This document shows, one piece after another, positions 1-6,116 of a DNA stretch of 6,614 nt. The DNA lies in contig DATJYF010000159.1 in NCBI GenBank assembly GCA_035499715.1, forward strand, positions 1 through 6,614, written 5' to 3'. The first letter of the stretch is position 1. Every line of letters begins with the position of its first letter. The notes below the pieces were generated by a model. It was not told the origin of the DNA, ran no database searches, and was given only the letters and a program-made list of their open reading frames with translations. A program made the position numbers and the translations under genes. This stretch comes from DASRHD01 sp035499715 (GTDB taxonomy: Bacteria > Verrucomicrobiota > Verrucomicrobiia > Opitutales > Opitutaceae).

Positions 1-333
1 GTCGAAGCAGGCGGCGTGGTCCGGAATGCCGAGCTTGTGCTGGACGAAGCAGGCGGTGGAGGGCATGGGCATGTCCGCCGTCATTGTCGCGACGATGACG
101 GCGTCGATCGCGGCGGGGAGCATGCCGGCGTCGGCCAGGGCGATGGAGGCGGCGCGGGCGGCCATGTCGGAATTGGTCTCGCCGGGCGCGGCCAGGCGGC
201 GTTCGCGGATGCCGGTGCGGCTGAGAATCCACTCATCCGACGTGTCGACGATCTGGGCGAGGTCGTCGTTGGTGAGGATTTTGGCTGGGGCGTAGGAACC
301 GGTTCCGAGAATGGCGGTGGTGCAGGTGGCCAT
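1..333 (-). CDS. fabH: Beta-ketoacyl-ACP synthase III (KAS III), N-terminal part, cut by window edge
   Basis: KAS III condenses acetyl-CoA (or another acyl-CoA) with malonyl-ACP to start each fatty acid chain in the cytoplasm. The first 111 residues are visible. They carry the family start LGTGSYAP (residues 9-16) and the strongly conserved DTSDEWILSRTGIRER stretch (30-45), then VIVATMTADMPMPSTAC (79-95). The window ends at HAACFD, just before the point where the catalytic cysteine (Cys112 in E. coli FabH) should occur, so the active site cannot be checked. The start is the ATG at 333, which aligns with the family N-terminus; no clear Shine-Dalgarno sequence precedes it. It follows plsX by 41 bases on the same strand, the usual rpmF-plsX-fabH order, and is probably co-transcribed. 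The identification is firm; a FabH paralogue of different acyl-CoA preference cannot be excluded from this fragment. Confidence 0.95.
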   Translation of the reverse strand, partial: MATCTTAILGTGSYAPAKILTNDDLAQIVDTSDEWILSRTGIRERRLAAPGETNSDMAARAASIALADAGMLPAAIDAVIVATMTADMPMPSTACFVQHKLGIPDHAACFD

Positions 334-374
334 TGAAAAATTATTCCGATCGGCGGGCCGCTGGATTCAACCGG

Positions 375-1430
375 TCAGGCCACGGACTGATGGAGGAGTT
401 CGTTGGCGCGCGCGATGTCGGCCTCGATGCGGTGGTTCATGTCCGCCTTGAGGATCTGGCTGGCGGCGTGGATGGCGCTTTTGATCGCGTGGCGGTTGCT
501 CGAGCCGTGGGCCTTGAGGATGTCGCCTTTCAAACCGAGGAGCGGGGCGCCGCCGTAGCGTTCCGGATTGATGCGGCGTTTGAGCGCGCCGAAGGCGCCG
601 CGGGAAAGCATCGCGCCGAGCTGGCGCAGCGGTCCGGCGCGGAGTTCATTTTTCAGGATGGCCGAGACGAAGCCGGCCAGCGACTCCCAGCTCTTGAGGC
701 AGATGTTGCCGACGAAGCCGTCGCACACGACGACGTCGACGTGGTCCTCGAAAACCTGGAAGCCCTCGATCGGGCCGGCATAGTTGATGAGCCCGCCGAT
801 TTTTTTCAGCTGCTCGTGGGCCTCGGTGATGAGGACGTTGCCCTTGCCTTCCTCGGTGCCGATGGTGAGCAGGCCGACGCGCGGCGAGGGCACGGAGAGC
901 ACGACGCGGCAGTAATGCGAGCCGAGGATGGCGTTGTGGGCGAGATGTTCGGCCTTGGCGTCGGGGTTGGCCCCGGCGTCGATGAGGATGAAATGGCCGT
1001 TCTCGCGGGGAATGACGGCGGCGAGTGCGGGGCGGTCCACGCCTTCCATGGTGCGGAGCTTGAGCGCGCCGCCGGCCATGAGGCTGCCGGTGTTGCCGCA
1101 GCTCACGACGATGCCGGCTTCGTCGCTTTTCACCAGCTCGATGGCACGGAGCATGGAGGAGTCCTTTTTCCGCCGGACCGCCTGCAGCGGTTTGTCATCC
1201 ATGGTGATGACTTCGGAGGCGTGATGGATCGAGACGGCGGCGCTTCCGTCGAGGCCGGCCTTGGCCAGGAGCGGCTGCAGCATCTCCTGCTGGCCGACGA
1301 GCACAACCGGATTCAATCCGGGAAATTCATGCAGGGTCAGGCGCACCGCTTCCACGACCTCGGCGGGGCCGAGGTCGCCGCCCATGGCATCGACCGCGAT
1401 GCGCCCGGAATCGCCGGAAGGGTTGGCCAT
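375..1430 (-). CDS. plsX: Phosphate acyltransferase PlsX
   Basis: PlsX converts acyl-ACP and inorganic phosphate to acyl-phosphate, the acyl donor for PlsY in the first step of phosphatidic acid synthesis; it is a peripheral membrane enzyme. The 351 residues match the usual length (about 330-360). Visible family motifs in order are IAVDAMGGDLGP (11-22), VSCGNTGSLMAG (109-120; most homologues have Ala instead of Cys111), DAGANPD (151-157), LLTIGTEEGKGN (187-198), CDGFVGNICLKSWES (236-250), YGGAPLLGLKG (292-302) and HGSSN (308-312). The ATG at 1430 is chosen because the AVDAMGGD motif follows at the expected distance. The bases before it are T-rich with no recognisable Shine-Dalgarno. It lies 54 bases after rpmF and 41 before fabH on the same strand. 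A terminator-like hairpin in the rpmF-plsX gap may reduce its expression relative to rpmF. Confidence 0.97.
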   Translation of the reverse strand: MANPSGDSGRIAVDAMGGDLGPAEVVEAVRLTLHEFPGLNPVVLVGQQEMLQPLLAKAGLDGSAAVSIHHASEVITMDDKPLQAVRRKKDSSMLRAIELVKSDEAGIVVSCGNTGSLMAGGALKLRTMEGVDRPALAAVIPRENGHFILIDAGANPDAKAEHLAHNAILGSHYCRVVLSVPSPRVGLLTIGTEEGKGNVLITEAHEQLKKIGGLINYAGPIEGFQVFEDHVDVVVCDGFVGNICLKSWESLAGFVSAILKNELRAGPLRQLGAMLSRGAFGALKRRINPERYGGAPLLGLKGDILKAHGSSNRHAIKSAIHAASQILKADMNHRIEADIARANELLHQSVA

Positions 1431-1454
1431 TACAAAAGAGTAATAAAATGCGGG

Positions 1455-1480
1455 AAAAAAACCAGCCCGGCGTGGGGCGG
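1455..1480 (-). terminator. Intrinsic terminator or attenuator between rpmF and plsX
   Basis: Read on the minus strand, four bases after the rpmF stop codon, CCGCCC is followed by the loop CACGCC, then GGGC-T-GG and an unbroken run of seven T. This gives a six-pair all-GC stem with a single-base bulge, directly joined to a U-tract, which is the form of a rho-independent terminator. It lies inside a cluster that is normally co-transcribed, so the most economical reading is partial termination: abundant short rpmF mRNA with some read-through into plsX and fabH. Seen: the stem and T7. Inferred: its activity. The stem is short and bulged, so its efficiency may be modest. Confidence 0.55.
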
Positions 1481-1484
1481 CTCC

Positions 1485-1664
1485 TCAAACCTCGACGTTG
1501 AGCACCTGCCGGCCGCGGTACATGCCGTTTTTGGGGTTCACGCGATGCGGCCGGAAGGCGCTGCCATCGGTTGGATCCTTGGCGAACTGCGGGGCTTTGA
1601 AGGCATTGGCGGCGCGGCGGTTGGCGCTGCGGCGTTTGGACTGTTTGCGTTTCGGATTGGCCAT
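1485..1664 (-). CDS. rpmF: 50S ribosomal protein L32, cysteine-free (C-minus) form
   Basis: L32 is a small, basic protein of the large ribosomal subunit. This gene encodes 59 residues, too short for many ORF finders. It starts MANPKRKQSKRRSANRRA, the typical lysine/arginine-rich L32 N-terminus, and continues through FKAP (22-25) and PHRVNPKNGMYRGRQVL (39-55), which aligns with the family pattern PHRVCPNCGYYKGREVL. All four zinc-binding cysteine positions are replaced: Asp30, Asp33, Asn43 and Asn46. It is therefore a zinc-independent form; the E. coli L32 also lacks the cysteines. The start is the ATG at 1664; the bases upstream are pyrimidine-rich on the coding strand, with no Shine-Dalgarno. 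It is first in the rpmF-plsX-fabH cluster. The DUF177/YceD gene that often precedes rpmF is absent here, since the next gene upstream is divergent. Confidence 0.95.
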   Translation of the reverse strand: MANPKRKQSKRRSANRRAANAFKAPQFAKDPTDGSAFRPHRVNPKNGMYRGRQVLNVEV

Positions 1665-1691
1665 GGGAAGAAGAATTTGAGTGCGTGCGCT

Positions 1692-1722
1692 CCTTGCAAA
1701 GCACCGGTGGTTTTCTGCAAGG
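1692..1722 (-). promoter_or_regulatory. Inverted repeat in the rpmF leader
   Basis: CCTTGCA and TGCAAGG form a perfect 7-base inverted repeat with 17 bases between the arms. The spacer contains the 8-base perfect palindrome CACCGGTG (1702-1709). If transcription starts at about 1721, as the promoter call predicts, this would fold at the very 5' end of the rpmF mRNA. Possible roles are stabilisation of the messenger, a ribosomal-protein autoregulation site, or a DNA operator; the sequence does not decide between them. Confidence 0.4.
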
Positions 1723-1727
1723 GTTCA

Positions 1728-1756
1728 AATTAAGCGGCGGCGTTCCGGCGCGTCAA
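1728..1756 (-). promoter_or_regulatory. Candidate sigma-70-type promoter for rpmF-plsX-fabH
   Basis: On the minus strand TTGACG (1756-1751, five of six matches to the -35 consensus) is separated by exactly 17 bases from TTAATT (1733-1728, three of six matches to the -10 consensus, and one of the few AT-rich patches in this gap). A start about seven bases downstream would give a leader of roughly 55-60 bases before the rpmF ATG. The position, spacing and direction suit the gene; the weak -10 match limits certainty. Confidence 0.45.
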
Positions 1757-1864
1757 GCGCGATAACCGCGGCGGGTCCGCCGGCCGGAATTATTTCGCGA
1801 GCGAGCGCTGGACTGTGAGCGCAAAGACCGTCAAGGCTCAGGGGTTTCAAACGGTTTCCCACTC

Positions 1865-2728
1865 ATGTTGCCCACCTTTCTGCAAATCATCCTCCTCGGC
1901 CTGATCCAGGGAGCGGCCGAATTGCTGCCGGTTTCCAGCTCGGCCCACGTCATCGTGGCCGAAAAGCTCATGCGGCTGGATCCGTCCCGCCCGGAAATGT
2001 CCTTCCTGTTGGTCATGCTCCACACCGGCACGATGCTGGCGGTGATCGCTTATTTCTGGCGGGCGTGGCGGGAAAGCTTTTTTTCCAGCCGGGCGCAGTT
2101 TGTCGAAGCGGCAAAAAAAATCATCGTCGCCTCATTTTGCACTGCGGTGGTTTACCTGGCGTTGAAATTTTTGATCGAAAAAGTGGTGCTGGGCGGCGGC
2201 AGCAAGGCCGAGGTCGAGCAGCTGTTTTCCTCGCTGCCGCTTCTTGCCGGGGCGCTGTTCGCGGCTGGTGCGCTGATTTTGTGGTCGGCCTTTCAATCGC
2301 GGACGGATGCCGCCGGCGCGGAGGTCACGCTGCGTTCGTCGATCTGGATCGGCTCGGTCCAGGGAATTTGCGTGCCGTTTCGCGGATTTTCGCGCTCGGG
2401 CAGTACCATTTCGGTGGGCATGCTGGCCGGCGCCGGCCGGCGCCGGGCGGAGGTGTTCAGCTTCGCGCTGGCGGTCGTGCTCACGCCGGCAGCCATCGCC
2501 CAGGAATTTTTGCGCTTGTTGGAAGCGCGCCACGCGGAGGCTGTTCCCACCCCGCTGATTCATCTACTGCAGCCGGGCCTTGTCGGAATGCTGGCCAGTT
2601 TTGCCGCCGGCCTGCTGGCGCTGGCCTGGCTGTCGCGCTGGCTCGAAACCGGGCGGTGGCAGCGCTTCGGGTATTATTGCCTCGCCGCGGCGGCGGTGAT
2701 TTTTGTCCTGGCGGAAAATGGATTCTGA
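1865..2728 (+). CDS. uppP: Undecaprenyl-diphosphate phosphatase (UppP/BacA family)
   Basis: This integral inner-membrane enzyme removes a phosphate from undecaprenyl diphosphate so the lipid carrier can be reused for peptidoglycan and other envelope polymers; high levels confer bacitracin resistance. The 287 residues fit the family (about 260-290). The first signature QGAAELLPVSSSAH (15-28) holds the (E/Q)xxxE pair Gln15 and Glu19, plus Ser25 and His28. The second signature is RGFSRSGST (173-181), with Arg177 matching the catalytic arginine of E. coli UppP (Arg174). Hydrophobic segments lie at roughly 45-65, 85-105, 122-141, 195-215, 235-256 and 268-284. One oddity is Arg173, where the family usually has proline (PGxSRSG). 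The ATG at 1865 puts the first motif at the usual distance; no Shine-Dalgarno is evident. It is the first gene of a plus-strand operon, and its end overlaps the trpD-like gene by 11 bases. Confidence 0.95.
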   Translation: MLPTFLQIILLGLIQGAAELLPVSSSAHVIVAEKLMRLDPSRPEMSFLLVMLHTGTMLAVIAYFWRAWRESFFSSRAQFVEAAKKIIVASFCTAVVYLALKFLIEKVVLGGGSKAEVEQLFSSLPLLAGALFAAGALILWSAFQSRTDAAGAEVTLRSSIWIGSVQGICVPFRGFSRSGSTISVGMLAGAGRRRAEVFSFALAVVLTPAAIAQEFLRLLEARHAEAVPTPLIHLLQPGLVGMLASFAAGLLALAWLSRWLETGRWQRFGYYCLAAAAVIFVLAENGF

Positions 2729-3782
2729 CCCTGCACGCCCCGACCTCGCCGCGGTCCTGATGGAGCTCGGCGCCGGCCGCGATCTCACCGCCGCGAGCGC
2801 GGCCGCGGCCGCACGCGCGACGGTTTCGCCGGAAGTGAGCAACGAGGCCAAGGCCGATTTTCTCACCCGGCTTGCGGCCAAAGGTGAAACTCCGGCCGAG
2901 GTCGTGGCTTTTGCCGAGACCTTCCGCACGCTCGCGCTCGATCCGGGCGTGGCGGAATGGGCGCCGCGGGCGATCGACATCGTCGGCACCGGCGGCGACC
3001 ACGCCGGCGGCTTCAATGTTTCCAGTCTGGTCGTGCTGGTACTGGCCGGCGCCGGCGTGCCGGTGATGAAACACGGCAACCGCGGCATCACGTCAAAGTG
3101 CGGCAGCGCCGACTTGTTCGAGGCCTTCGGGGTCGATCTCGCGGCCCCGCCGGAAAAACTGCGCCGGGCCCTGGCGGAGCTCGGTTACGTGTTTTTTTTC
3201 GCTCCCAACTACCATCCGGCCTTCAAGCACGTCGCGCCCGTGCGCAAGGCGCTGGCCGCCCAGGGTCGCCGTACCATTTTCAACATCCTTGGCCCGCTGC
3301 TCAATCCCGGCCGGCCGGCCCATGCGCTGGTCGGAACGTTTTCCGAGGCTTGGGTGCCGAAGCTGGCCGAGGCCTTCAACGCCATGGGCGCGCACGCCGG
3401 CATCGTCGGGCACGGCCTCATCGAGGCCGGCCGTGGCATCGACGAGATCACCACCGCGACCGACAACCGGGTGCGGGGCTTCGGCCGCCTCGCCGCCGTC
3501 GACGGGCGCTGGCAGGCCGGGGACTTCGGCCTGCGCGTCGCACCTTTTTCCGAACTCGCCGGCGGCGATCTCGCCGCCAACCTCGCCCTGATCGACGCGC
3601 TTCTCGCCGGACGGGGCCCGGCCGGACTGGCCGACACCATCATGCTCAACGCCGCGATCGGCCTCTGGATTTGCGGCCGTACGCCGCGCATTGAGGACGG
3701 CTTCGCTCCGGCGCGCGAGCTGCTGTTCGGCGGCGCCGTGAAAAGAAAGATCGCGGACACCCGGGATTTTTACCGCTCATGA
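2718..3782 (+). CDS. trpD: Anthranilate phosphoribosyltransferase family protein (TrpD-like)
   Basis: TrpD joins anthranilate to the ribose of PRPP, the second step of tryptophan synthesis, in the cytosol. The 354 residues contain the helical N-terminal region (about 1-80, with KGETPAEV at 55-62), then IVGTGGD (88-94) and FNVSS (99-103) of the PRPP site, KHGNR (118-122), SKCGSADLFEAFG (126-138), YHPAFKHVAPVR (165-176, with His166 and Arg176 at anthranilate-site positions), FNILGPLLNP (188-197) and the metal-binding pair Asp242-Glu243. Key residues are kept, but the PRPP loop reads GTGGDHAGGFNVSS instead of the common GTGGDGxxTFNxST. I chose the ATG at 2718: it overlaps uppP by 11 bases and has a weak GGCGG just upstream; a TTG at 2703 would add five residues. 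The stop overlaps the glmM start (ATGA). Lying between two cell-wall genes rather than other trp genes is unusual, so a related phosphoribosyltransferase activity is possible. Confidence 0.85.
   Translation: MDSDPARPDLAAVLMELGAGRDLTAASAAAAARATVSPEVSNEAKADFLTRLAAKGETPAEVVAFAETFRTLALDPGVAEWAPRAIDIVGTGGDHAGGFNVSSLVVLVLAGAGVPVMKHGNRGITSKCGSADLFEAFGVDLAAPPEKLRRALAELGYVFFFAPNYHPAFKHVAPVRKALAAQGRRTIFNILGPLLNPGRPAHALVGTFSEAWVPKLAEAFNAMGAHAGIVGHGLIEAGRGIDEITTATDNRVRGFGRLAAVDGRWQAGDFGLRVAPFSELAGGDLAANLALIDALLAGRGPAGLADTIMLNAAIGLWICGRTPRIEDGFAPARELLFGGAVKRKIADTRDFYRS
3192..3199 (+). repeat. T8 homopolymer inside the trpD-like gene
   Basis: Eight T in a row encode part of VFFFAP (residues 158-163). In a GC-rich gene this is an outlier and a potential slippage site. 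The frame is intact here. Similar tracts occur in uppP (T7 at 2078-2084, A8 at 2113-2120). Confidence 0.6.
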
Positions 3783-5122
3783 CGCGTCAATATTTCGGCA
3801 CCGACGGCGTGCGCGGTCCCTACGGTGGACCGGTTATCAATGAGATGTTTCTGGCCCGGCTGGGCATGGCGGCCGTTCGCTGGCTGCGCACCGGCGCGCA
3901 GCCCGGGAATCTCCGGGTCGTCATCGGCCGCGACACGCGGCTTTCCGGATCCGCCCTCGAAGCAGCGTTGGCGGCAGGCTTGCGCCGGGACGGCGCGGCG
4001 CCGGTTTCGCTGGGCACTGTGCCCGCCCCGGCGGTGGCCCGCGCGGTCTTGACGGAGCAGGCGGCGCTTGGCGCCATGATCACCGCCTCGCATAATCCTG
4101 CGACGGACAACGGCATCAAATTTTTCGACACGCAGGGGATGAAATTGAGCGACCGCGACGAGGCGCGCCTTGAGCAACTGCTCCCGGCCGATCCGCCGTC
4201 GTCGTCGTCGTCGTCCCCGCTGCCGACCGTGGATGCGCTGGGGCCTTACATTGCCGCCGTGCAATCGTTGCTGCCGGCCGGCGCGCTGCGCGGCTGGCGC
4301 ATCGCGCTCGACACCGCCCATGGTGCGACCTGCGCCACCAGTCCGGTCGTGCTGCGGGGACTCGGCGCGGAGGTCATCGGCCTCGGCGATGCGCCGGACG
4401 GGAGCAACATCAACGCCGGCGTCGGCAGCGAGCATCCGGAAAAACTTGCCCGGCAGGTTTGCGCCGCCGGCGCGCGTCTGGGCGTCGCGCACGATGGGGA
4501 CGGCGACCGGTGCGTGCTCTGCGACGAGGGTGGCGGGGTGCTCGACGGCGACGAGATTCTCACCATTCTCGCCACGCATGCGCTCGCCCGCGGCGCGCTG
4601 CGGCAAAAAACCCTGGTCGTGACCGTGCAGAGCAACCTGGGCGTGGATGCCGCCGTGCAGGCGGCGGGCGGGCGGGTCGTGCGCACGCCAGTGGGCGACC
4701 GTTACGTGAGCGAGCGCATGCGGGCCGAGGGCGCGGCGCTCGGCGGTGAGTCGAGCGGGCATGTCATTTACGCGGACATTTCCTCGGCTGGCGACGGGCT
4801 GGTCGCCGCGCTCAAGGTCATCGAAGTGATGCTGGCCACGGGCCGGCCGCTTTCCGAGCTGCGGCGTGTGCTGCGGAAATTTCCGCAGATCACGGCGGAC
4901 CTCCGCGTGCGGGAAAAAAGGCCGTTGGAGGAGTTGGCCGGCCTGCGCGCCGCCGTCGCCGCGCTCGAAGCCGAGATCGGACCGCGCGGCCGCGTCTTGG
5001 TGCGCTGGTCGGGCACCGAGCCAAAGCTGCGCTTGCTCGTCGAAAACGAAGACGCCGGCGCGGCCCGGACCGGCGTGGAGCGATTGCTCAACGCGGCCAG
5101 GCGCGAGCTGGCCGGAGGTTGA
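3779..5122 (+). CDS. glmM: Phosphoglucosamine mutase
   Basis: GlmM interconverts glucosamine-6-phosphate and glucosamine-1-phosphate, feeding GlmU and UDP-GlcNAc for peptidoglycan and lipopolysaccharide. The 447 residues match the family (about 445). All four alpha-D-phosphohexomutase signatures are present: FGTDGVRG (6-13) at the start; the phosphoserine loop ITASHNPATDNGIKFF (101-116) with catalytic Ser104; the Mg-binding loop DGDGDR (239-244); the sugar-binding loop GGESSGH (322-328); and the phosphate-binding RWSGTEPKLRLLVENED (409-425). A run of six serines (141-146) lies after the first domain. The ATG at 3779 shares ATGA with the preceding stop, which suggests translational coupling; no separate Shine-Dalgarno is seen. 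GESSGH, where GlmM commonly has GEQSGH or GEESGH, is a mild variant; a phosphomannomutase is less likely because the overall signatures are of GlmM type. Confidence 0.95.
   Translation: MTRQYFGTDGVRGPYGGPVINEMFLARLGMAAVRWLRTGAQPGNLRVVIGRDTRLSGSALEAALAAGLRRDGAAPVSLGTVPAPAVARAVLTEQAALGAMITASHNPATDNGIKFFDTQGMKLSDRDEARLEQLLPADPPSSSSSSPLPTVDALGPYIAAVQSLLPAGALRGWRIALDTAHGATCATSPVVLRGLGAEVIGLGDAPDGSNINAGVGSEHPEKLARQVCAAGARLGVAHDGDGDRCVLCDEGGGVLDGDEILTILATHALARGALRQKTLVVTVQSNLGVDAAVQAAGGRVVRTPVGDRYVSERMRAEGAALGGESSGHVIYADISSAGDGLVAALKVIEVMLATGRPLSELRRVLRKFPQITADLRVREKRPLEELAGLRAAVAALEAEIGPRGRVLVRWSGTEPKLRLLVENEDAGAARTGVERLLNAARRELAGG
4198..4215 (+). repeat. Six tandem GTC triplets within glmM
   Basis: Six perfect copies of GTC, read in the gene's frame as five TCG and one TCC, encode Ser141-Ser146 in the linker after the first domain. 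Gain or loss of a unit would keep the frame and change only linker length. Confidence 0.9.
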
Positions 5123-5136
5123 GCTCGGGCTGATCG

Positions 5137-6108
5137 TCAGGGCCGCAGCCGGTAGCAGCGGATTTCCGCCGGCTGATCCCCGCGCTTTGGCACCGCGAGA
5201 TAAATCCGGTCCCCGTCGAAAAAGCTGGTGCGGGCCTTCGGCGCGGTCGCCACGCTCTCGCAGAGCGCGTAATGACCGGCATCGGCCTGGGCAAAGACGT
5301 CGATGAAGCCGGCGCCGCACGAGGCGTAGATCTGGCGGCGGCTCACGTCATAGAAGAGGTCGTCGCAATCGCCGTGCAGGTCGCACTTCGCGATTTCCCT
5401 GCCCGTGGTCGTGTCGAACACCAGCAGCCGCGCCGGCAGCCGGCAGCCGACGAAAAGGCGGTGGTCCGTTTCGTCGAGCGCCAGGGGAAAATTGGCCGCG
5501 GCCAGGCCGATGGGCCAGTGGGCGATCGTTTTTTGCGCCGTGCGGTCCACCACCGCTATCTCGTGCGCGCCGGGCACGTTCACAAAAATCCGCGGGCCGC
5601 CCGTTTCCAGCGCGAAGGCTTCGGGATGGGCGTCGAGCGAGACGTCGCCCAGGATCCGGTCCGCGCCGGCGTCCACGATGTCGAGCGCGCCGCGCCGGCA
5701 GCCGACATAGACGCGCCCGGTCCAGGCGTCGTAGCGCAGGTTGTCGGCGTCGGCGGACAGGGAGAAGGTCTTGATGCGGGCGAGGGTCGCGCCGTCGAAC
5801 ACGCGCAGCGTGCCGTCGTCGCCGTTGGCCACGAACAGCCGGTTGCTTTCCGGCGCATAGAGCACGCCCTGCGGCTCGGCGAGCCCGGTGATCGACTGCG
5901 CCACCGCGCCTTTTTTCAAGTCGACCACTTCGACGGAATTATGGCCCAGGGCCGCCACGAAAAGGCGGCCGCGGGCGGCATCGAGGCTGAGGTGATCGAT
6001 CCGGCCCTCGATGCCGGGCAGCGGAATGGCCTGTTCGAGGACCAGGGCGGCTCCGGGACACCGAGACGAAACGACCAGCAGACCGGCGAGCAGCAGAAGC
6101 TTTTTCAT
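5137..6108 (-). CDS. Exported YncE/NHL-type beta-propeller protein, function unknown
   Basis: The 323-residue product starts MKKLLLLAGLLVVSS, a short positively charged end then a hydrophobic core, as in a Sec signal peptide, with a likely cleavage near CPGA-A (around residue 20). There is no proper lipobox before Cys17. The rest is built of about seven repeats of roughly 40 residues with the pattern xRLFVA...VxVVD, for example GRLFVAALGHNSVEVVD (47-63), NRLFVANGDDGTLRVFD (89-105), GRVYVG..GALDIVD (131-146), PRIFVN..EIAVVD (172-188), HRLFVG..RLLVFD (216-232) and RQIYASCGAGFIDVF (258-272). This is the beta-propeller fold of YncE-like and NHL-like proteins, which act by binding rather than by a recognisable catalytic motif. 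The mature part has seven cysteines, several possibly disulfide-bonded. I chose the ATG at 6108 because AGGA lies 8 bases upstream and the signal peptide begins there; an in-frame ATG at 6144 would bury the signal. It is 16 bases after a hydrolase gene, likely one operon. Confidence 0.85.
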   Translation of the reverse strand: MKKLLLLAGLLVVSSRCPGAALVLEQAIPLPGIEGRIDHLSLDAARGRLFVAALGHNSVEVVDLKKGAVAQSITGLAEPQGVLYAPESNRLFVANGDDGTLRVFDGATLARIKTFSLSADADNLRYDAWTGRVYVGCRRGALDIVDAGADRILGDVSLDAHPEAFALETGGPRIFVNVPGAHEIAVVDRTAQKTIAHWPIGLAAANFPLALDETDHRLFVGCRLPARLLVFDTTTGREIAKCDLHGDCDDLFYDVSRRQIYASCGAGFIDVFAQADAGHYALCESVATAPKARTSFFDGDRIYLAVPKRGDQPAEIRCYRLRP

Positions 6109-6116
6109 GCATCGTT

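Larger units (their letters stand above)
1665..1864. other. Divergent intergenic region between rpmF and uppP
   Basis: This 200-base gap is the longest non-coding stretch in the window. It holds the rpmF promoter candidate and leader hairpin (1692-1756). For uppP I see no convincing -35/-10 pair. The pattern GTTT-C-AAAC-G-GTTT (1844-1857), which contains two overlapping inverted repeats, lies seven bases before the uppP ATG. No small reading frame or RNA gene is recognisable. Confidence 0.7.

Noticed and set aside
346..353. Palindrome CCGATCGG between plsX and fabH
   Set aside because: Eight bases with no loop and no T-run in the proper place; it cannot act as a terminator and is too short to call an operator.
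333..1733. Plus-strand open frame of 466 codons opposite plsX and rpmF
   Set aside because: It is antisense to two firmly identified genes; its composition (many His, Asp, Gly, Ala) is typical of a GC-rich shadow frame and no family motif is seen.
1844..1857. GTTT-C-AAAC-G-GTTT pattern just before uppP
   Set aside because: Arms are only four bases and the site has no matching family of operators known to me; noted in the intergenic entry but not called as a regulatory site.
2425..2444. Two tandem copies of the palindromic 10-mer GGCCGGCGCC
   Set aside because: They lie inside uppP and encode an Ala-Gly-Arg stretch; such GC-only repeats arise readily from codon bias. No sign of a recombination or binding site.
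5129..5144. Small inverted repeat CTGA-TCG-TCAG at the glmM/beta-propeller junction
   Set aside because: Only four clean base pairs and no T-tract on either strand, so not called as a bidirectional terminator.
3770..5320. Minus-strand open frame of 516 codons opposite glmM
   Set aside because: GlmM has all its catalytic motifs on the other strand. The shadow is Arg/His/Gly-rich with no recognisable domain, as expected from GC-rich codon bias.
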